A stretch of 64,000 bases of DNA from Oxyruncus cristatus (taxonomy: Eukaryota > Chordata > Aves > Passeriformes > Cotingidae). The notes under the pieces were generated by a model. It worked only from the letters and a program-made list of their open reading frames with translations. It was not told the DNA's origin and made no database searches. The position numbers were made by a program, and so were the translations under genes. The DNA is taken from NCBI GenBank assembly GCA_013399855.1, contig VXAY01006826.1, positions 124,001 to 188,000 on the forward strand. The letters run 5' to 3'. Position 1 is the stretch's first letter; each line of letters starts with the position of its first letter. Of the stretch, positions 36,656-49,461 are shown piece by piece.

Positions 36656-39600
36656 AATATTTGCTCAGTTGGTGACTGCCAGCCTCCATGCACTTCCCCG
36701 TAAGGTGGGGGGCACAGGCTTGTCGCGATGGCAGCACCTGCTAGGCTGAAAAGCCTTTCAAAGCAAGTGTTTCAGGGGAAACATTTGAGTGTGAGGAAGA
36801 CAGTTTGACTCTGCAGAACATGTCCCCCAGCAGATCTCTCCAGTTGCCCATGCTACCCGCAGGCAGGATGACTGGCAGACACAGTGACAACCTGCCCTCC
36901 TGCATCAATGTTTCATGCAGTTCAAGCTTCAGCCTAACCCTCATGGAGCTTAGGGACAGTTCTGGCAGAGCCAGACTCCGTCACAGCTCTGAGAAGTTTT
37001 CTCTTTCTAAATAAGCACCATCAGGCTGCTACTGCTTTTTTGTGCCAAACGGCACCATGCTGCAAAAAAACAGATTTAGATCCTGCCAAAAGAACAGCTC
37101 TCCCTATAACCCTGAGCCTTCCCTCAAAATGGTTTATATCTCCCATTCATTCTGGTAGGTAAAAGGACCAATGCCCTTTGAAATCTGTCAACCAACTATG
37201 TGACTCCAGTATAATTCTGGTTTTAATACATTTTTGAGGTGGCTGGCAGTTATTTGCAGCACTTCCTGAGCCAGCCAGATCTACCTCCCATGCTACCACT
37301 CGGAGCCCAGCATTCAGCTTTACACCTCATCCCGTTGTTCAGCTGGCAGGAACATGAGCTAGCATGGCACACAATGCAACAGAGTACCAAAGGGCAACAG
37401 GAAAAATCACACACATTTCTCCCCTGTGGGCAGTCTGAGCCCACTGATGTGAGCTCTCCTGGTGATAGAGCATGCTCTGGCCTCAATGCCAGTCCCTGAT
37501 ATGCAGTGGAGTAACCCTTGGCTTAAACCAGATAATTAGCTGTAGCAGTAGAAAGTCTGCTGGAACAAGCCACCTTCAATCCATTTCGCTCTTGGAAGTG
37601 TCAGGTTGGTAAGGCAAAAGCCTTGGAGCAAGGGAAAATGAGACAGAGCCATTTCCAAGCTGCCTCTGCTAGATTGTCTTCTGTGAAACCCTATGGAAAT
37701 TTAAAAACTACTACCTGCCAGTAGCAAATTGGCTCTCATTGCTGGCACCAAATGTATCATAGAAGGTGGCTCTAGCCCAAACCATGGAAACTTGCTGTGT
37801 CAGCACATCAGCATTTGTGTTTTGGCAAGAAAGCGTGGGTTCTGGGGGTATTTAGCAATAATGGTGCTCAGCTTTAGACCATTTGAACTGAACACAGACA
37901 TTCAGCCTAAATTAACAGCATAACTCAAGCTCAACACGGACAAAATAATCTTTCCCAAAGCTACCTCCCACTATGTCCTTTTTCTGTGGCAGATTATAAT
38001 GCCTCTGGCTTGTCATAATAGCTTTCACCCCAAGACTACTACCTATCCAGATATCCTACTAGGTCTTCATCTCTAACAATGTTTGAATGTGTCTCTCCAG
38101 TGCTCAGCTATGTGACTAACTTCTGGTTCTTTCCATTTTACAAAATGCTTCCCGTTTTACATTGCCAAAAATATAACCTCTGTTGTTTCAACTGCAGCAA
38201 CCATTTTCTGCCAATCCTACCTACAGGACTTCACAGTTTGACCTCTCCAATCTAATCACCCCACTTTGCTTTGACACTTTCTCCTTTTCTGGCACACTGA
38301 GTGTCACTCAAGTTACCTTAAACCATCGTAGCCCTGTTCCCTGCCACCACCCTCCATATGTTTTGCCTCAGTCAACACTGAAACACAGATTCCTGGTTCT
38401 GCTTTCTGATGGCACAAACAGCCATCACAAAGTCCCTGCAAAATCTGCAAGGTACAGACATCTCCATACCTCCTCATGCACCGATCTTTCCACTTGAAGG
38501 GAGCAAAAGGTCTTGGAAAAGGAAAATGCTGAAAACCTGAGCTGCCTGTCCCTTGCTCAATCCCAATAACCCGCCACATGCTCAAGAGGCATGTTCAGAA
38601 CAGCAAAGCACCAGCAGCTCCAGTAGGTAACTCCGGCTGTCCTGTGCTGCTTCTTTTGTCAAAATCTTATGCTGTTGAAAGGGGATGAGCCAGCCCAAGC
38701 CGACACCCGGCAAAAAGAGCTGAATTAACTGAATGAGAGATCAGGGCCAACTGCACAGCGGTCACCCAGACCTTTGCATCCACCAGAGCTCCCTCCACTG
38801 CAGTGTCAGCCCTGCTGCCCACCTTGGAACCCTTCGAGTTCACAGCACAAAACTCATCCAAGGCAGTGTGGAGGTTACTTCTCTATCTGTTCCAACACAC
38901 ATATTTCAGGCTGGTCACTGTCTCGTATTTTACTCAGATAGGCCCTCTGCTATCAATTACATCAAAGATCTTGAGTGTGTGAAAGACAGTGTGGCAGTAA
39001 GTGTAGGGGGAATAAAAGTTTTGCAACCATTGCAGAGAAAAAAAGTTTTCAAAAATAAGAAAAAACAGAACATAGACAAAGAAGCTTGTTACTGAATATT
39101 TAATTCAATATTTAGCAGTGATACAATTGCACAGATAGAAACAAACTGAACTCTCAGAGCTATGATTAGAGCCTCCATATGAAAAGGCCATATGCAGTTG
39201 CTAAGTAGATGATTAGAGCGTGAATGGTAGCTCTTAGGGACATCTATATTCAAAGTAAAAGCAAACATCCCCCACTGAACTGTGAAACAGTTGGCTAACT
39301 AAGGCTGCTTACAAAAATAAGGAAAAAGGTGGGGAAAAGAAAAGAATGCAATGGTAAATTTCTTGACATAAATTTTCATGACTTTCCACTCTCTTTTTTC
39401 TACCCTCTCCTGAAAGCCACACTTCCCTATATTAGGTTTCTTTGGGTTTCTCTCTAACTCATCCAATGATTTCAAGGAGAATTTGGGTAGAACTTGAAGA
39501 CCCTAAAGTTTCTAGGAGAAAATGTTTAATTCAAAAATTTGCCATGCCTGGTAGCAATAATCCAGATGACACCAAGAATGCAGCTTGTGCAGAAAGCATA

Positions 39601-40764
39601 GATTTTTAATGTTTGACAATTTTCTCTCCTGTTGATCTGCCAAAGTATCTTTTTTTGAAATACATATCTTAAAACTTTTAAGCTTTCCTGATGAATATTT
39701 AACTTATATTTAAGATAGCCTGATAATATTGAGCATTTTTTATGCAGTCTTCGTTCTGTTGTTGTCTCTACTTCTATTCAAGACACTTCATCATCACAGA
39801 AGGTAACTAATGAGTGGCACTACAGTTTATAGCTCACAGACACAATTAAGAGCAATTCCTGGATTTTTGCTACTAGTCATTTTAAATGATTTAAGTAACT
39901 CTCCAGCAATCATCATTCCAGCAAAGTTTTCGGTAGGCAGGCAAAAACTGACCTGCTTGTGCCAATTTCTTGGGTTTGTGTTTGCCTTCTTGGGAACTGC
40001 CTCCCGTTTCTGTTTGCATTTCCCCATTTGTGAACAGCACGTGCCTTGTATGGCATTGAGAGCCTCGTATGACATTCTCAGAAAGTAGATTCTGAGAGAT
40101 GACAACAGGTAGGTCATGAATATTTACTGAAAAATATCAGGCTGCATTTTAAAAAGGTTTTGTGCCTCTGCTGGTCTGCAAGGACTGTAGCCAGAATTTT
40201 AGCATCCTTACCTTCAGCATCAATGTGTCTTAACCTAAGGGGGAATATTTTCAGTATTTCAGTGTAATATACAGATGGGCTCCATGAACCTTAAGATATC
40301 CATAAATTTCGTCCCTATCCACTGGCTACCATCAGCAGTCACACAACTCACCCAGTGCAAGGTGATGGCCAGTAAAGGAGAAAAATCATAATAATGCAGT
40401 CTTACAATGGAACAAGGCTCTGAGAAGGAAGCAAAAGCTTGAGACTCCTGAAAGGCAGCATTGAACCAAACATAGGTCAATGCTGACCTCACCTAAAAGC
40501 TCTGACCAAGTTCAAGTGCCCAAATGTATCAGTTCAGTGGCCAAAATAGTTCATTATAATTTCTCAAAATGAAAATGGTTACAAAATAAAAGTTATTTTC
40601 AGTAACATCTCCTCCAAAATTTTACAGTTATTACATATTTCTAACTGTAAATGAAATATTAAATTCAGCTCTTTCAGTAGGCAGCAGAATACATCTCTGC
40701 TAGTGGCAAAGCTCACCTAACAGATCTTATTACTAAACACTGCTCTTTCCATAGATAATATGAC

Positions 40765-40781
40765 TTTTTTTTTTTTTTTTT
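40765..40781. repeat. 17-T homopolymer
   Basis: An uninterrupted run of 17 T followed by GCTACAGG, which resembles a polypyrimidine tract and AG acceptor. The sequence downstream has no convincing open exon. It could equally be the reverse-strand poly(A) of a decayed retrocopy, but no such copy is visible. Confidence 0.9.
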
Positions 40782-43363
40782 GCTACAGGCTGTGGCCAAA
40801 ACACCAGTACATTATTAAAAATGTTTTTATATTAATTTGAGTCTTAGAACGAATTTGACTGGAGTACACAGGGGGTTTTTTTATCGTAAGGTGATTAACT
40901 CTATGAACAGGTCTTTAAGACTTGTATGTCAGAAACAGGCAAACATTGTTAAGTATTTCTTTAAAGAAGTAATTGCCACAACTGCCACTCTTCCACTAAA
41001 TCAAAATCAGGGAAAAACAAACAAACAAAAAAAACCACACCAGATTTCTGTTGCTATCTAATTCCTGGATTGTGTTTCCTGCTGGCTTCGGTAGGTTTTT
41101 TGTCATTTAAAGTGTTTGTTAATAGTTTAAGAAATGCAGGGATTCTTTTCTATGACATGATCCAAGTAAAAACTTCATGAGCTTTGGAAAGAAAAATATA
41201 AGTTAGCAAGTTAAGGTCTCAAATATAACAGAAAACTAAGAAACAGCAGAGAAATGTTGCATTAGTATTCTTTCTTAGTGAGTGTAAAAACAAAAGCAAA
41301 ACAGAATGGATTAATAGGGATGTACTAAGCTATAAATACTAGGCATCAGCCCACATTTCACTTGGGGAATCGACCTTTTTCCTTTGTTTACAATTCTACT
41401 TTCTCATTTACCTGAAATAATGTTGGTACCAAACCACCAATCCCAGTTGTTAACAGCTGCCAGAAGTTTGTTTATGATCAATGCTTAATTTTTTCTTTTT
41501 TTCTTTTTATTCCCTAAGGTTCAAGGAACTTCTGTATTAGTTAAAGAATAAAAACAAGTTTATTTCTATGGCTTTCTCTGCCAAGAATTCTTTTTCTCAA
41601 ATAAGATTGAAAAAATGGCTTGTAGATACTCCGTCAGTGCTTTATTTTTTAGTGCATCATATCACACTGGATTACATGGGGTATCACTCAAATTAAATTT
41701 ACTTCTGAGAGATGCAATAGCTTTTAATCAAACCACAGGTACTCAGCATCCTTCAGAAGCAGGACTATAATGTAGGATGAATGAATGAGAGTGAGCACAA
41801 TCATCTGGAGAAGAACAAATTACTATTGCTGTATGCAAATAGCTACAGTCTTAGAAAAATTGTTTTGATTAGCTGAATAACTCACAAATTATGTGCGATC
41901 CCGGGAAAAGACATTTCTGACAATGTAGTTCTCAGATGAACTTATGTCTGCTTTCCAGATGCAGATTCAAATGGCCCATGCTCAGAAATGCCTGAATGTC
42001 CAAATGTTACTATACTATGCATCAAGAATAATAAATAACTAGGAAATACCCATAGCAAAACGTAGGTAGCTGTCCTAGTAAGCAATTTCCAAGCTGCTTC
42101 TGACTGGCTGCCTCTCACACGCTATACCTAGATATGGGTGAAGCTGGTAAGTATGAAAAGTGAAGAGATGTGAAAAGTCAGGGTGCAGAACTCATCCCAG
42201 GAGAGAAACCCTGTGTGATTAACCCTGTGTGCCTGCACATGGGCTAAAGCTCTTCCCATCAAGCATTCAAATCATCTGTTCAAGTGTTCAAGGTCCTTCC
42301 AAGAGCAGGATGCATTTTAGAAACATTCCCACCACTGACCCCAAGTTGCTCTTTAATAAAGAAAGAAATCCCTGCATAATAAAAGGTTATGATAGCACTG
42401 TCTTAGAGTCCACCCCACCTAAACGACCTGCTTAACTCCTAAATTGAAAGAGCCTTTTACTTACTGAGTTGTTCATCATTTATGAGTTTGTCTCAGCTGG
42501 TCACACATATAGGACAAATTAAAGTAACTGCACAAGTTTCAGCTGCCGCAGTTGTGGAGAAATAGCACACTCTGAAGTAGATTTTTTCTGAAGTTGAGAC
42601 AAGGTAATTATGAGGACTCTTTCTGCTTTGAGGAAATAAAGGTGTTTTCAGAAAACTTTTCATCCCAATACTCAATTGTTCATAAAAACGTATGCTCAGT
42701 GATCCCACATTAGACATTTTACAGTTTATGCTAAGACTGTGGTTTTGGATGGTGTTTTAACTGCTTGTGAAAATTGTCCTTTTTACAGGGGCAGGACCAT
42801 TATGAACCCTCCTATTTGTCCTCTGAAAAGAAAAAAGATCACCATATGTGCTTAAAGAAATCATCATATCCTTATATAAATCAAAGCGCCTGCAAAATGG
42901 AAAATTTCAGGGCAATACACAAGGAATCTACACTCTACTGGGGCCCACTATTTTAGTGCTGCTTTGTCATACTATCTATCACTCTTTTAGATAATCCCAG
43001 TGTTTTTAGCTTAAGCCTAGTGCCTGGTGGGATAAGTCATACTCTTGATATTCTCAACTTTGAAACTGCTTCCTAAATTCTTTTTTGTATCTGTTAATAC
43101 TCATTTTACATCATTTTTACTGGGCTGTATAAATAGTTCTGATTGATTTTCTGTGAAAATTAAATTTTTATTGGCTTGTATTACGTAATTGACTACTGTT
43201 TTTCTAAACTCTACTAAATTTTTTAGGTCCTTTCAGCCTTAAAATCAATTTTCTTCCCTTGGAAAAGGAAAAAATACCCTACACTCCATGTAACAACAAG
43301 TTTATAGATCTAAATATGAGCCAGCAAAAGATGAAATTAGGGATTATTATTTATTATTCAGAC

Positions 43364-43398
43364 TGTGACCTAAAAATTCAGATGTGACCTAAAAATTC
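43364..43398. repeat. 19-bp tandem duplication
   Basis: TGTGACCTAAAAATTC occurs at 43364 and again at 43383, identical over 16 bp. A small local slippage duplication. Confidence 0.88.
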
Positions 43399-44099
43399 TA
43401 CTAAGAATTGACATGCTTACTCTTTAAAAGGGCTGTGATCTGTATCCCTGGTGCTACAAGCTCTAGGAGCCTTGCAAAAATCTGTATATGTAAGTAATTC
43501 TGTAAGCAAGAACATGCAATAGAATTTGCTGGAAATACATATCCACAGGTAAAGTTAATAGAGCTACTCAGGAATGTAAATTTACTTATACTCATCATTG
43601 GTAGCAGGCCAGGAAGACAATGCTATGTGTTCCAGTCTGTATAACGACAACTTGCTCATCTAGCACATATTGTATACTTCAGTACAGTATAGCTGGGTTA
43701 CTTTTGACAAGAAAAAAGGATGTGAATCATAATTAGTCGGCACAAAACTAACAAGTGTTCCAAGAAGACACTCATTTCTATTGCTTGGAATTTGGTGCTT
43801 GATTAAATCTGTGCTGATTTTGTCTGGGATAGAGTTAATTTACTTTATAGTAGTATATGACTTTATAGCCCCTGCTGTAAAGTAGGGGCTGTGTTTCAGA
43901 TTTCAGCTGGAAACATGTTGATAATATGGGCATGTTTTTGCTACTACTGAGCAGTGCCTGCACAGAGTCAAGGCCTTTTCTGCCCCTCACCCCATCCCAC
44001 CAGCAAGAAGGCTGAGGATGCCCAAGGAGTTGGGAGGGGACACAGCTGATCCCAACTGACCAAAGCGATAATCCATACCATATGGCATCATGCTTAGCA

Positions 44100-44105
44100 T
44101 ATAAA
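44100..44105 (+). promoter_or_regulatory. TATA box of the solo LTR
   Basis: TATAAA in the context AGCATATAAACCTGGG, at the position where ERVL LTRs carry their U3 core promoter. It lies 182 bp upstream of the ATTAAA signal. It is intact in sequence; whether it still drives transcription is unknown. Confidence 0.7.
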
Positions 44106-44286
44106 CCTGGGAAAAGAAAGAGGAAAGGGCAGACTTTTGAAATGGTGGTGTTTGCCTTTGCAAGTCCCCCTTACATATGATGGTGCCCTGCTTTCCTGGG
44201 GATGTCTGAACAGCTGGCTGCCCATGGCAAGTGGTGAATCAATTCCTTGTCTTGCTTTCCTTCTGTGTGAGGCTTTTGCTTTACCT

Positions 44287-44292
44287 ATTAAA
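44287..44292 (+). other. poly(A) signal of the solo LTR
   Basis: ATTAAA in the context CCTATTAAACTGTCTTTAAC, the usual polyadenylation signal of this LTR type, marking the end of R. Confidence 0.7.
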
Positions 44293-46514
44293 CTGTCTTT
44301 AACCCAACCCACAAGTTTTCTTTCTTTTTCTCTTCCCATTCTCTCCCCCATCCCATTGATGTGAGGTGAGCAAGCGGCTGCGTAGGGCTTAGTTGTCAGC
44401 TGGGGTTAAACCACAACAATATCATATAACAGTTGTTGCCTCAACAGAAACCTAGGTTTTTACCAAACTAGTTTCTCTAAAAACAAATACAACTCACTTC
44501 CCTACAGCAAACCCTGGAGAACTCAGCTAGATGCACAGATAGTAAGCTTCTGGAAGACAGAAATGATCTCTTACTATACTGAGGACCTACCGTTGCAAGA
44601 AAGCTGCCTATTAATGGAGTCTACAGTACAAATAATGAGCAATAAAAAGGAGAAAAATGAAAGCTATATAAGTTGCTCATGAAGAAAACAGTGTGAGAAT
44701 TATTTCTCATTGTACTTAATATAACTATATTTTTTTTCTCTGTATCGCTATGGCATATAGATGGGTACGTACATATTCTCTCTCTAAAATAACATCTTGT
44801 ATTAAATTCTCTGTGTAGAGTCCAAGGCAATTCACTTTCTGCAAGGTTAACATTTTTACCTCAATTCATGGTACCCATCTCTGCATCTAACGAGCAAAGC
44901 TCACAGAGCTAAAAATATCTCCTTTCATTGCTTATTAGCTTCTTTTAGCTAAAAAATGAGCACCCTCATTTCCACTGCAGGTAAAGTGTATGGGTATTCA
45001 GCACCTCTGGGAAGCAGACATGGGGCCTGATTCTTCCTGAATTTTTGAATATGTGTATTTAATGTGTACCATGCATGTAAAACACATCTTTGGCTGACTT
45101 AAGAAAGTTGCAGATACTCAGGAGGAAGAAATCTCATCATGCTTGTGCTCTATTCATTTTAAGGAATCAGGATTGTGTCTGCAAATCTATTAGCTCAAAT
45201 AGGTTTTATGCATGCCTCTGCTGATCTAAGAATGAACCCTCCAATGACTGGAATTTTTTTTATAAGCTATTTGGCCAGCAGTGGAATACCATGTTATTTA
45301 TGTCCCAGGAGAATGCTATAACAATTTAGCTGAGTGTTGTTTTAAAGTTAAAGTGATGAGGGAAATCCAATAGCCTTAACCTTTCTTTGTTGCAATCCTC
45401 AGTTAATTTCAACTGCCTAGGGTTAGGTGAAAGTAGAGATGATAAAAAGTAGAAATGATCTCATAGACTCTAAAGTAACATGACTTTTGTAATTAAAGTG
45501 ATATTACTGTGCAGTGATCCAACTTTGTTTTAAACTCTGGAATAGCCTATTAATTTTGCAAGACCCACTCCTTTTGCTCTTTTGGTATATAGGCACAAAT
45601 AATTCTGCAGTTTGCCAGGCTTTTCAGGTGAGACTGAGAAACATCTGTAGTGCACTAGTTTTGTAGCCTTAGCAAACAGTTGCTGCTGATAAGATGTGCA
45701 ACATATGCCTGCTCAAAAATTTATTTCTTAGTTTCACATTTCTAGAAATGCTGTAAATTTTACTCACTAGTCCGCAGACCAAATCCTGTCTCATAAGCAA
45801 TAGGAACACACACTCAAGCAATATGAATCTGCCAGAGGCACAAATAATGAGTCAGCTTTTTTGCAGCCAATCCATAATTCTGGATTCCAAGACTTAGGTT
45901 ATGCTACATCATGCCGTATTTTCCCTGATTTAAGCCACTGTGATAATATTTGCCCACATGCAATATTTCCAGCATGTTCATCACTCAGCCTATCATTGAA
46001 CACATTTCTTGGTGAATTTTCCTGATGAACAATATGCTTCTCTCCTAGTAATATTTCATTATTCACATATCCACTATATCCATTGCTGTGCATATAGAAA
46101 TTACTACTGGTGGATGACTTCATTCCTATTTGTTTAAGAAATATCAGAGACCAACCTGAAGTACAGATGACTAGAAAAGAATTTCTGCAAGAGGCACAAA
46201 GAGTCTTGTAAACTCCAGCTGTAAAAAGTAAAATATTATTTACTCAGCTAGATAGCATTTCTCCCACTGTTGGGTGTGCTACAGTCAAATGTCAACAGCT
46301 ATAGTAAAAGCTTTATTTTAACTATAGGAATAGATAAATGTAGCAAAATATATTGACAGCTGATTTTTTACAGTGCACCAGTGGGTGGCAAAACATTGCA
46401 GACAGGAACAAAAAAAAGAGAGAACAAAAGAGTGATCATATTAGTTAGTGGGAACCCATTTGAAAAATGCAGAAACAGCACACATCAATGCTAATTTAAA
46501 CTCCTTCGGTTCAG

Positions 46515-46655
46515 AAGACTCAAGAGGTTGTTGACATCCACAATAGGAAGAACTTTGCAGAGTTGACCCCTGGAAGCATCTACTGGCACTGCTGGAAAGA
46601 GCCACACACACAGAAGACACCAATAAAAGTCACTTTCAAGCTCAATAACCCTCCT
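46515..46655 (+). other. exon-like segment of 47 open codons, unidentified
   Basis: A branch-point-like TGCTAAT lies about 20 nt before a TTCGGTTCAG acceptor. The following 141 nt are open in frame 0 for exactly 47 codons and end at a consensus donor, CCT|GTAAGT. The other two frames contain stops. The peptide includes TPGSIYWHCWKEPH and ends KVTFKLNNPP, resembling beta-sandwich protein sequence, but I cannot assign a family. It lacks frame continuity with the exon-like segment at 46,987, which argues against a simple coding pair. Confidence 0.22.
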
Positions 46656-46986
46656 GTAAGTATGCAAGGCAAAGACATATCAGTGCTGGGTGAGTTTCTT
46701 CCTATAAAGCATTGCACTCTGATACACAGACATAGCTTGTGTAGCAGTTGATAAATCATCTCTGAGCTATAGTTCTCCATCCCTTGGGAATGCAAGGCAC
46801 TACTATTCCAAAAGGCTTTTGGAAGAATAAATGCAGTAAAGAAAATGCCACCTCACCGCTATTAGGAAGCAGAACACACCTAGATATCTTTCATAGATGC
46901 GTGTCTAGAGAACAGCTGGTGGTCCAGATGAGGTTTTTTTCTTCTTTGCAACCCATACATTCATTGACCCACATCCTCCCCCTTAG

Positions 46987-47043
46987 GGAGAACTGCATGC
47001 TCCTTAGGAGCAATCTGGAGGAACACAGACTCCTCATTTCCAG
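46987..47043 (+). other. 57-nt exon-like segment
   Basis: A pyrimidine-rich acceptor (CATCCTCCCCCTTAG) and a strong donor (CCAG|GTGAGC) bound 57 nt. In one frame it reads ENCMLLRSNLEEHRLLIS, continuous with an open frame that begins near 46,784. That frame is not the one left by the segment ending at 46,655. It could be part of a noncoding transcript or a chance combination. Confidence 0.15.
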
Positions 47044-49437
47044 GTGAGCTCTCTGTGGGGGCATGTATCTCAGTCAGAGTCTGTCTGTTCACACAAGACA
47101 CCAGTAGAATCTCCAGGCAAGCAAAGCTGACAACGCTGCCTGCAAGTCAAAATCCATGGCTGGCAGCACAGGGTGAGTAGGAGGTAAGTCAGAAGGAGAC
47201 ACGTGAATACTTATAAGGCTGCAACACATCTTCCGCTTGAGAAAGCCTTTTCCCCTCCTGACCTTGCTTAGCATCTCAGCTCTTAGTCATGTTGTCATGA
47301 CAGATCGTATGGCTTGCTCAAGATGCTCTTTCCTTATTTTATATCTTTCAAGCAACAGAGTTGGACCACAATTATGCACCAGACCCACTGTTCTGCACAT
47401 TTAAGGCTGGTTGTGAATACTTTGTGACTTCTTGTGAATATGTCATCCTTATTTCCTCTAGAAAACCTGTTAACTATAAACACAGTTTGTAAATACATAT
47501 TACATGCACAGGCATACTACAGAAAGAAAAAGAGAACATAAGAACCAACAGCCTTTAGAATAAAAATAAATTCTAGAAATGTGAACTGCCATTTAAGCAA
47601 CACTATCTTAATCCATTTCATTAACAGCTAAGAAAATCTGACAACCATCTTAAGATCCAACTCTCTCCCCTTGGTTATTATGGGCACTCGCCCATCCTAT
47701 TTCCCACTTTCCAAGGGAGATGCTGGTGCCCTAGCCATCCTGACACAAGCCTCTGTTGAATGCTCTTTTAAAATAAAGTTCTAGGACTCCCACCAGCCCC
47801 ATATCCATGCCCCTCCCAGTTCCTCACCAGCTCCTGCACTTGTCTCTTGGCTGTGTAGCAGAGCATGACACTGCTTGCCCATATTGAGCTGGAGAACAGA
47901 AAGGAGATGAAAATCACCAGCAGCCATTCCTCTGTAAATATCCTGGCTGGAGTCCCTATGGATGGCCTCCAGCCTCTCAGAGGTTTCAGCTGGATGTTGT
48001 ATATGTCAAGAAGCAAGGCATGAGAAGAGAGTAGAAATAATTCTGGGAGGAAGCCAGAAGCCTAAGAACAAAGACTATGCAAAAGAAAACAAAAGGGAAG
48101 AGAACATTACTGAGTTTAAAAGCATATTTCTGGTCTACCAACAAGTCACTGCTTAGTTATATCGCTGTAATTCATTATGATAAAACCATTGTTGTCCCCA
48201 ACTATAAAACATCTACCACAAAAATTTAAAAGATTCAATCTTTAAGTAAGATTGAATTATTTAGTCTAAAGATGCGGTCATATAGATAGATGCAAGTAAA
48301 GATTAGAAGGTCATAGTAAGAGGTGAGGACGACAAAGATCCAGGATGAACTATCCATGACCAATAGGTGTGAATGCAGAAGTGCCCAGAGAGGAGGAGGA
48401 GGATCATAGAAAGATTTGTTTCGCTTGGACTTTCACCCAGAGGCAGTCACTGCACTGCCCTCTGCACTGAGACTGTCCTGTAGAACTCTTATATACTACA
48501 AACCTTCCTCAAAAAAAGCCTAAAGACATGAATGGAATGCAAGACTTCAAGAAATGCATGAGGAGTGTCTTCTTGCTCTTTCTATAGCCCAGAGAGAATG
48601 AGGATGCAGCTCTTCTCCTCACCAATAATCACTTGTGAGTCCCATGCAGAAAACCAAGGAAGGAAAAGATCAAGCCAGTCAGTACATTAAAGCACCTTGC
48701 TCAAGTAACATGGAATGAGATAGAATCTGCTCAATGCCCCACAACAGGGAGCAGCCGGTCCTTTCTGCCCTTTTTACCAAGCTGTGCCTGGCAGGACATC
48801 TTGGATGTCCATGTGCCGGCAACATGGTTCCATTCACCCCAGGAAGACGCCCTTCAATCTCGTATTTACAAAATTCTCATAGCCTCCTCCTTTTGTATGC
48901 CCTATATCATCTCCTACTAAAGTTCTGCTTTGTATTAATACACTGCTTTGAGCAATTGAATTTGGAAAGTAACTATAAAACCCCCCAAAGATATTACTTA
49001 CGAAAAAATCATTAGCTTACTGAAAGTGTTAGAGGTGACCTCTGGCATAAAAAGTAATGCGGCAGTAAAGGGATTAGTATCTAAAGATACATTCAAATCC
49101 AATGCATGATAATAATTCAGAAAGTGGCAATCATTTTCCAAACCTCCTGTGCAGAATACCACTATTATTCCTGTGACTATCTCTTTAAGGAGGTGAGTTA
49201 CACAAGTATAAAATCTCTCAAAAGAAGTTATAATAAATCTTTACTGACTCGGTTTTTAAGCAGCAAGAAAAATTCTTCTATGAAAAGGCTTCAAGCCAAA
49301 ATGTTACCCCAATTCAGATTCAAACTTTTGATTTATTAGAAAAGATGTACAGTTGTCTCCAGGTGTTTGATGTTACTTGTTCCGAGCAGTGGAAGTAATG
49401 ATGCTACTCCAGGGGAAAAATCTTTGACTCTGTCACT

Positions 49438-49461
49438 ACTTTGTGTATAAATACACAAAGT
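49438..49461. other. perfect inverted repeat (hairpin)
   Basis: ACTTTGTGTA, loop TAAA, TACACAAAGT: a perfect 10-bp stem with a 4-nt loop. No gene is adjacent. It is too short for a MITE or a microRNA precursor. Confidence 0.9.

Larger units (their letters stand above)
34940..43804. other. unique DNA, somewhat GC-richer to about 39 kb, no gene seen
   Basis: By eye, 36.5-39 kb is richer in G+C than the rest of the window and has overlapping open frames on both strands (up to 120 codons at 38,733-39,095), none with a recognisable domain. Such strand-symmetric openness is a composition effect. Beyond 39 kb the DNA returns to A/T-rich, with a 17-T run at 40,765-40,781. No retroelement is recognised. 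Confidence 0.5.
43810..44418 (+). mobile_element. solo LTR of an avian ERVL-type endogenous retrovirus
   Basis: A 609-bp element begins TGTGCTGATTTTGTCTGGGA and ends GGGGTTAAACCACAACA, so it has TG...CA termini. The flanking pentamers AAATC (43,805-43,809) and ATATC (44,419-44,423) are a 5-bp target-site duplication with one mismatch; 5 bp is usual for ERVL. Internal landmarks match avian ERVL LTRs: 'ctgagcagtgcctgcacaga', TATAAA at 44100-44105 and a poly(A) signal ATTAAA at 44287-44292. No gag, pol or primer-binding site adjoins either edge, so this is a solo LTR left by recombination between the two LTRs of a provirus. The open frames inside it on both strands are not genes. Confidence 0.93.

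Noticed and set aside
38733..39095. 120-codon plus-strand open frame
   Set aside because: An overlapping minus-strand frame is also open, the end is a lysine-rich artefact of an A-rich tract, and no domain is recognisable.
44094..44364. Overlapping plus- and minus-strand open frames of 75-85 codons
   Set aside because: They fall entirely inside the ERVL-type LTR, which is noncoding.
47768..48016. Minus-strand open frame with a hydrophobic, membrane-like stretch
   Set aside because: Only 82 codons, no homology recognised, and the best splice signals (TTCTGTTCTCCAG and CTG|GTGAGG) lie inside it, not at its edges.
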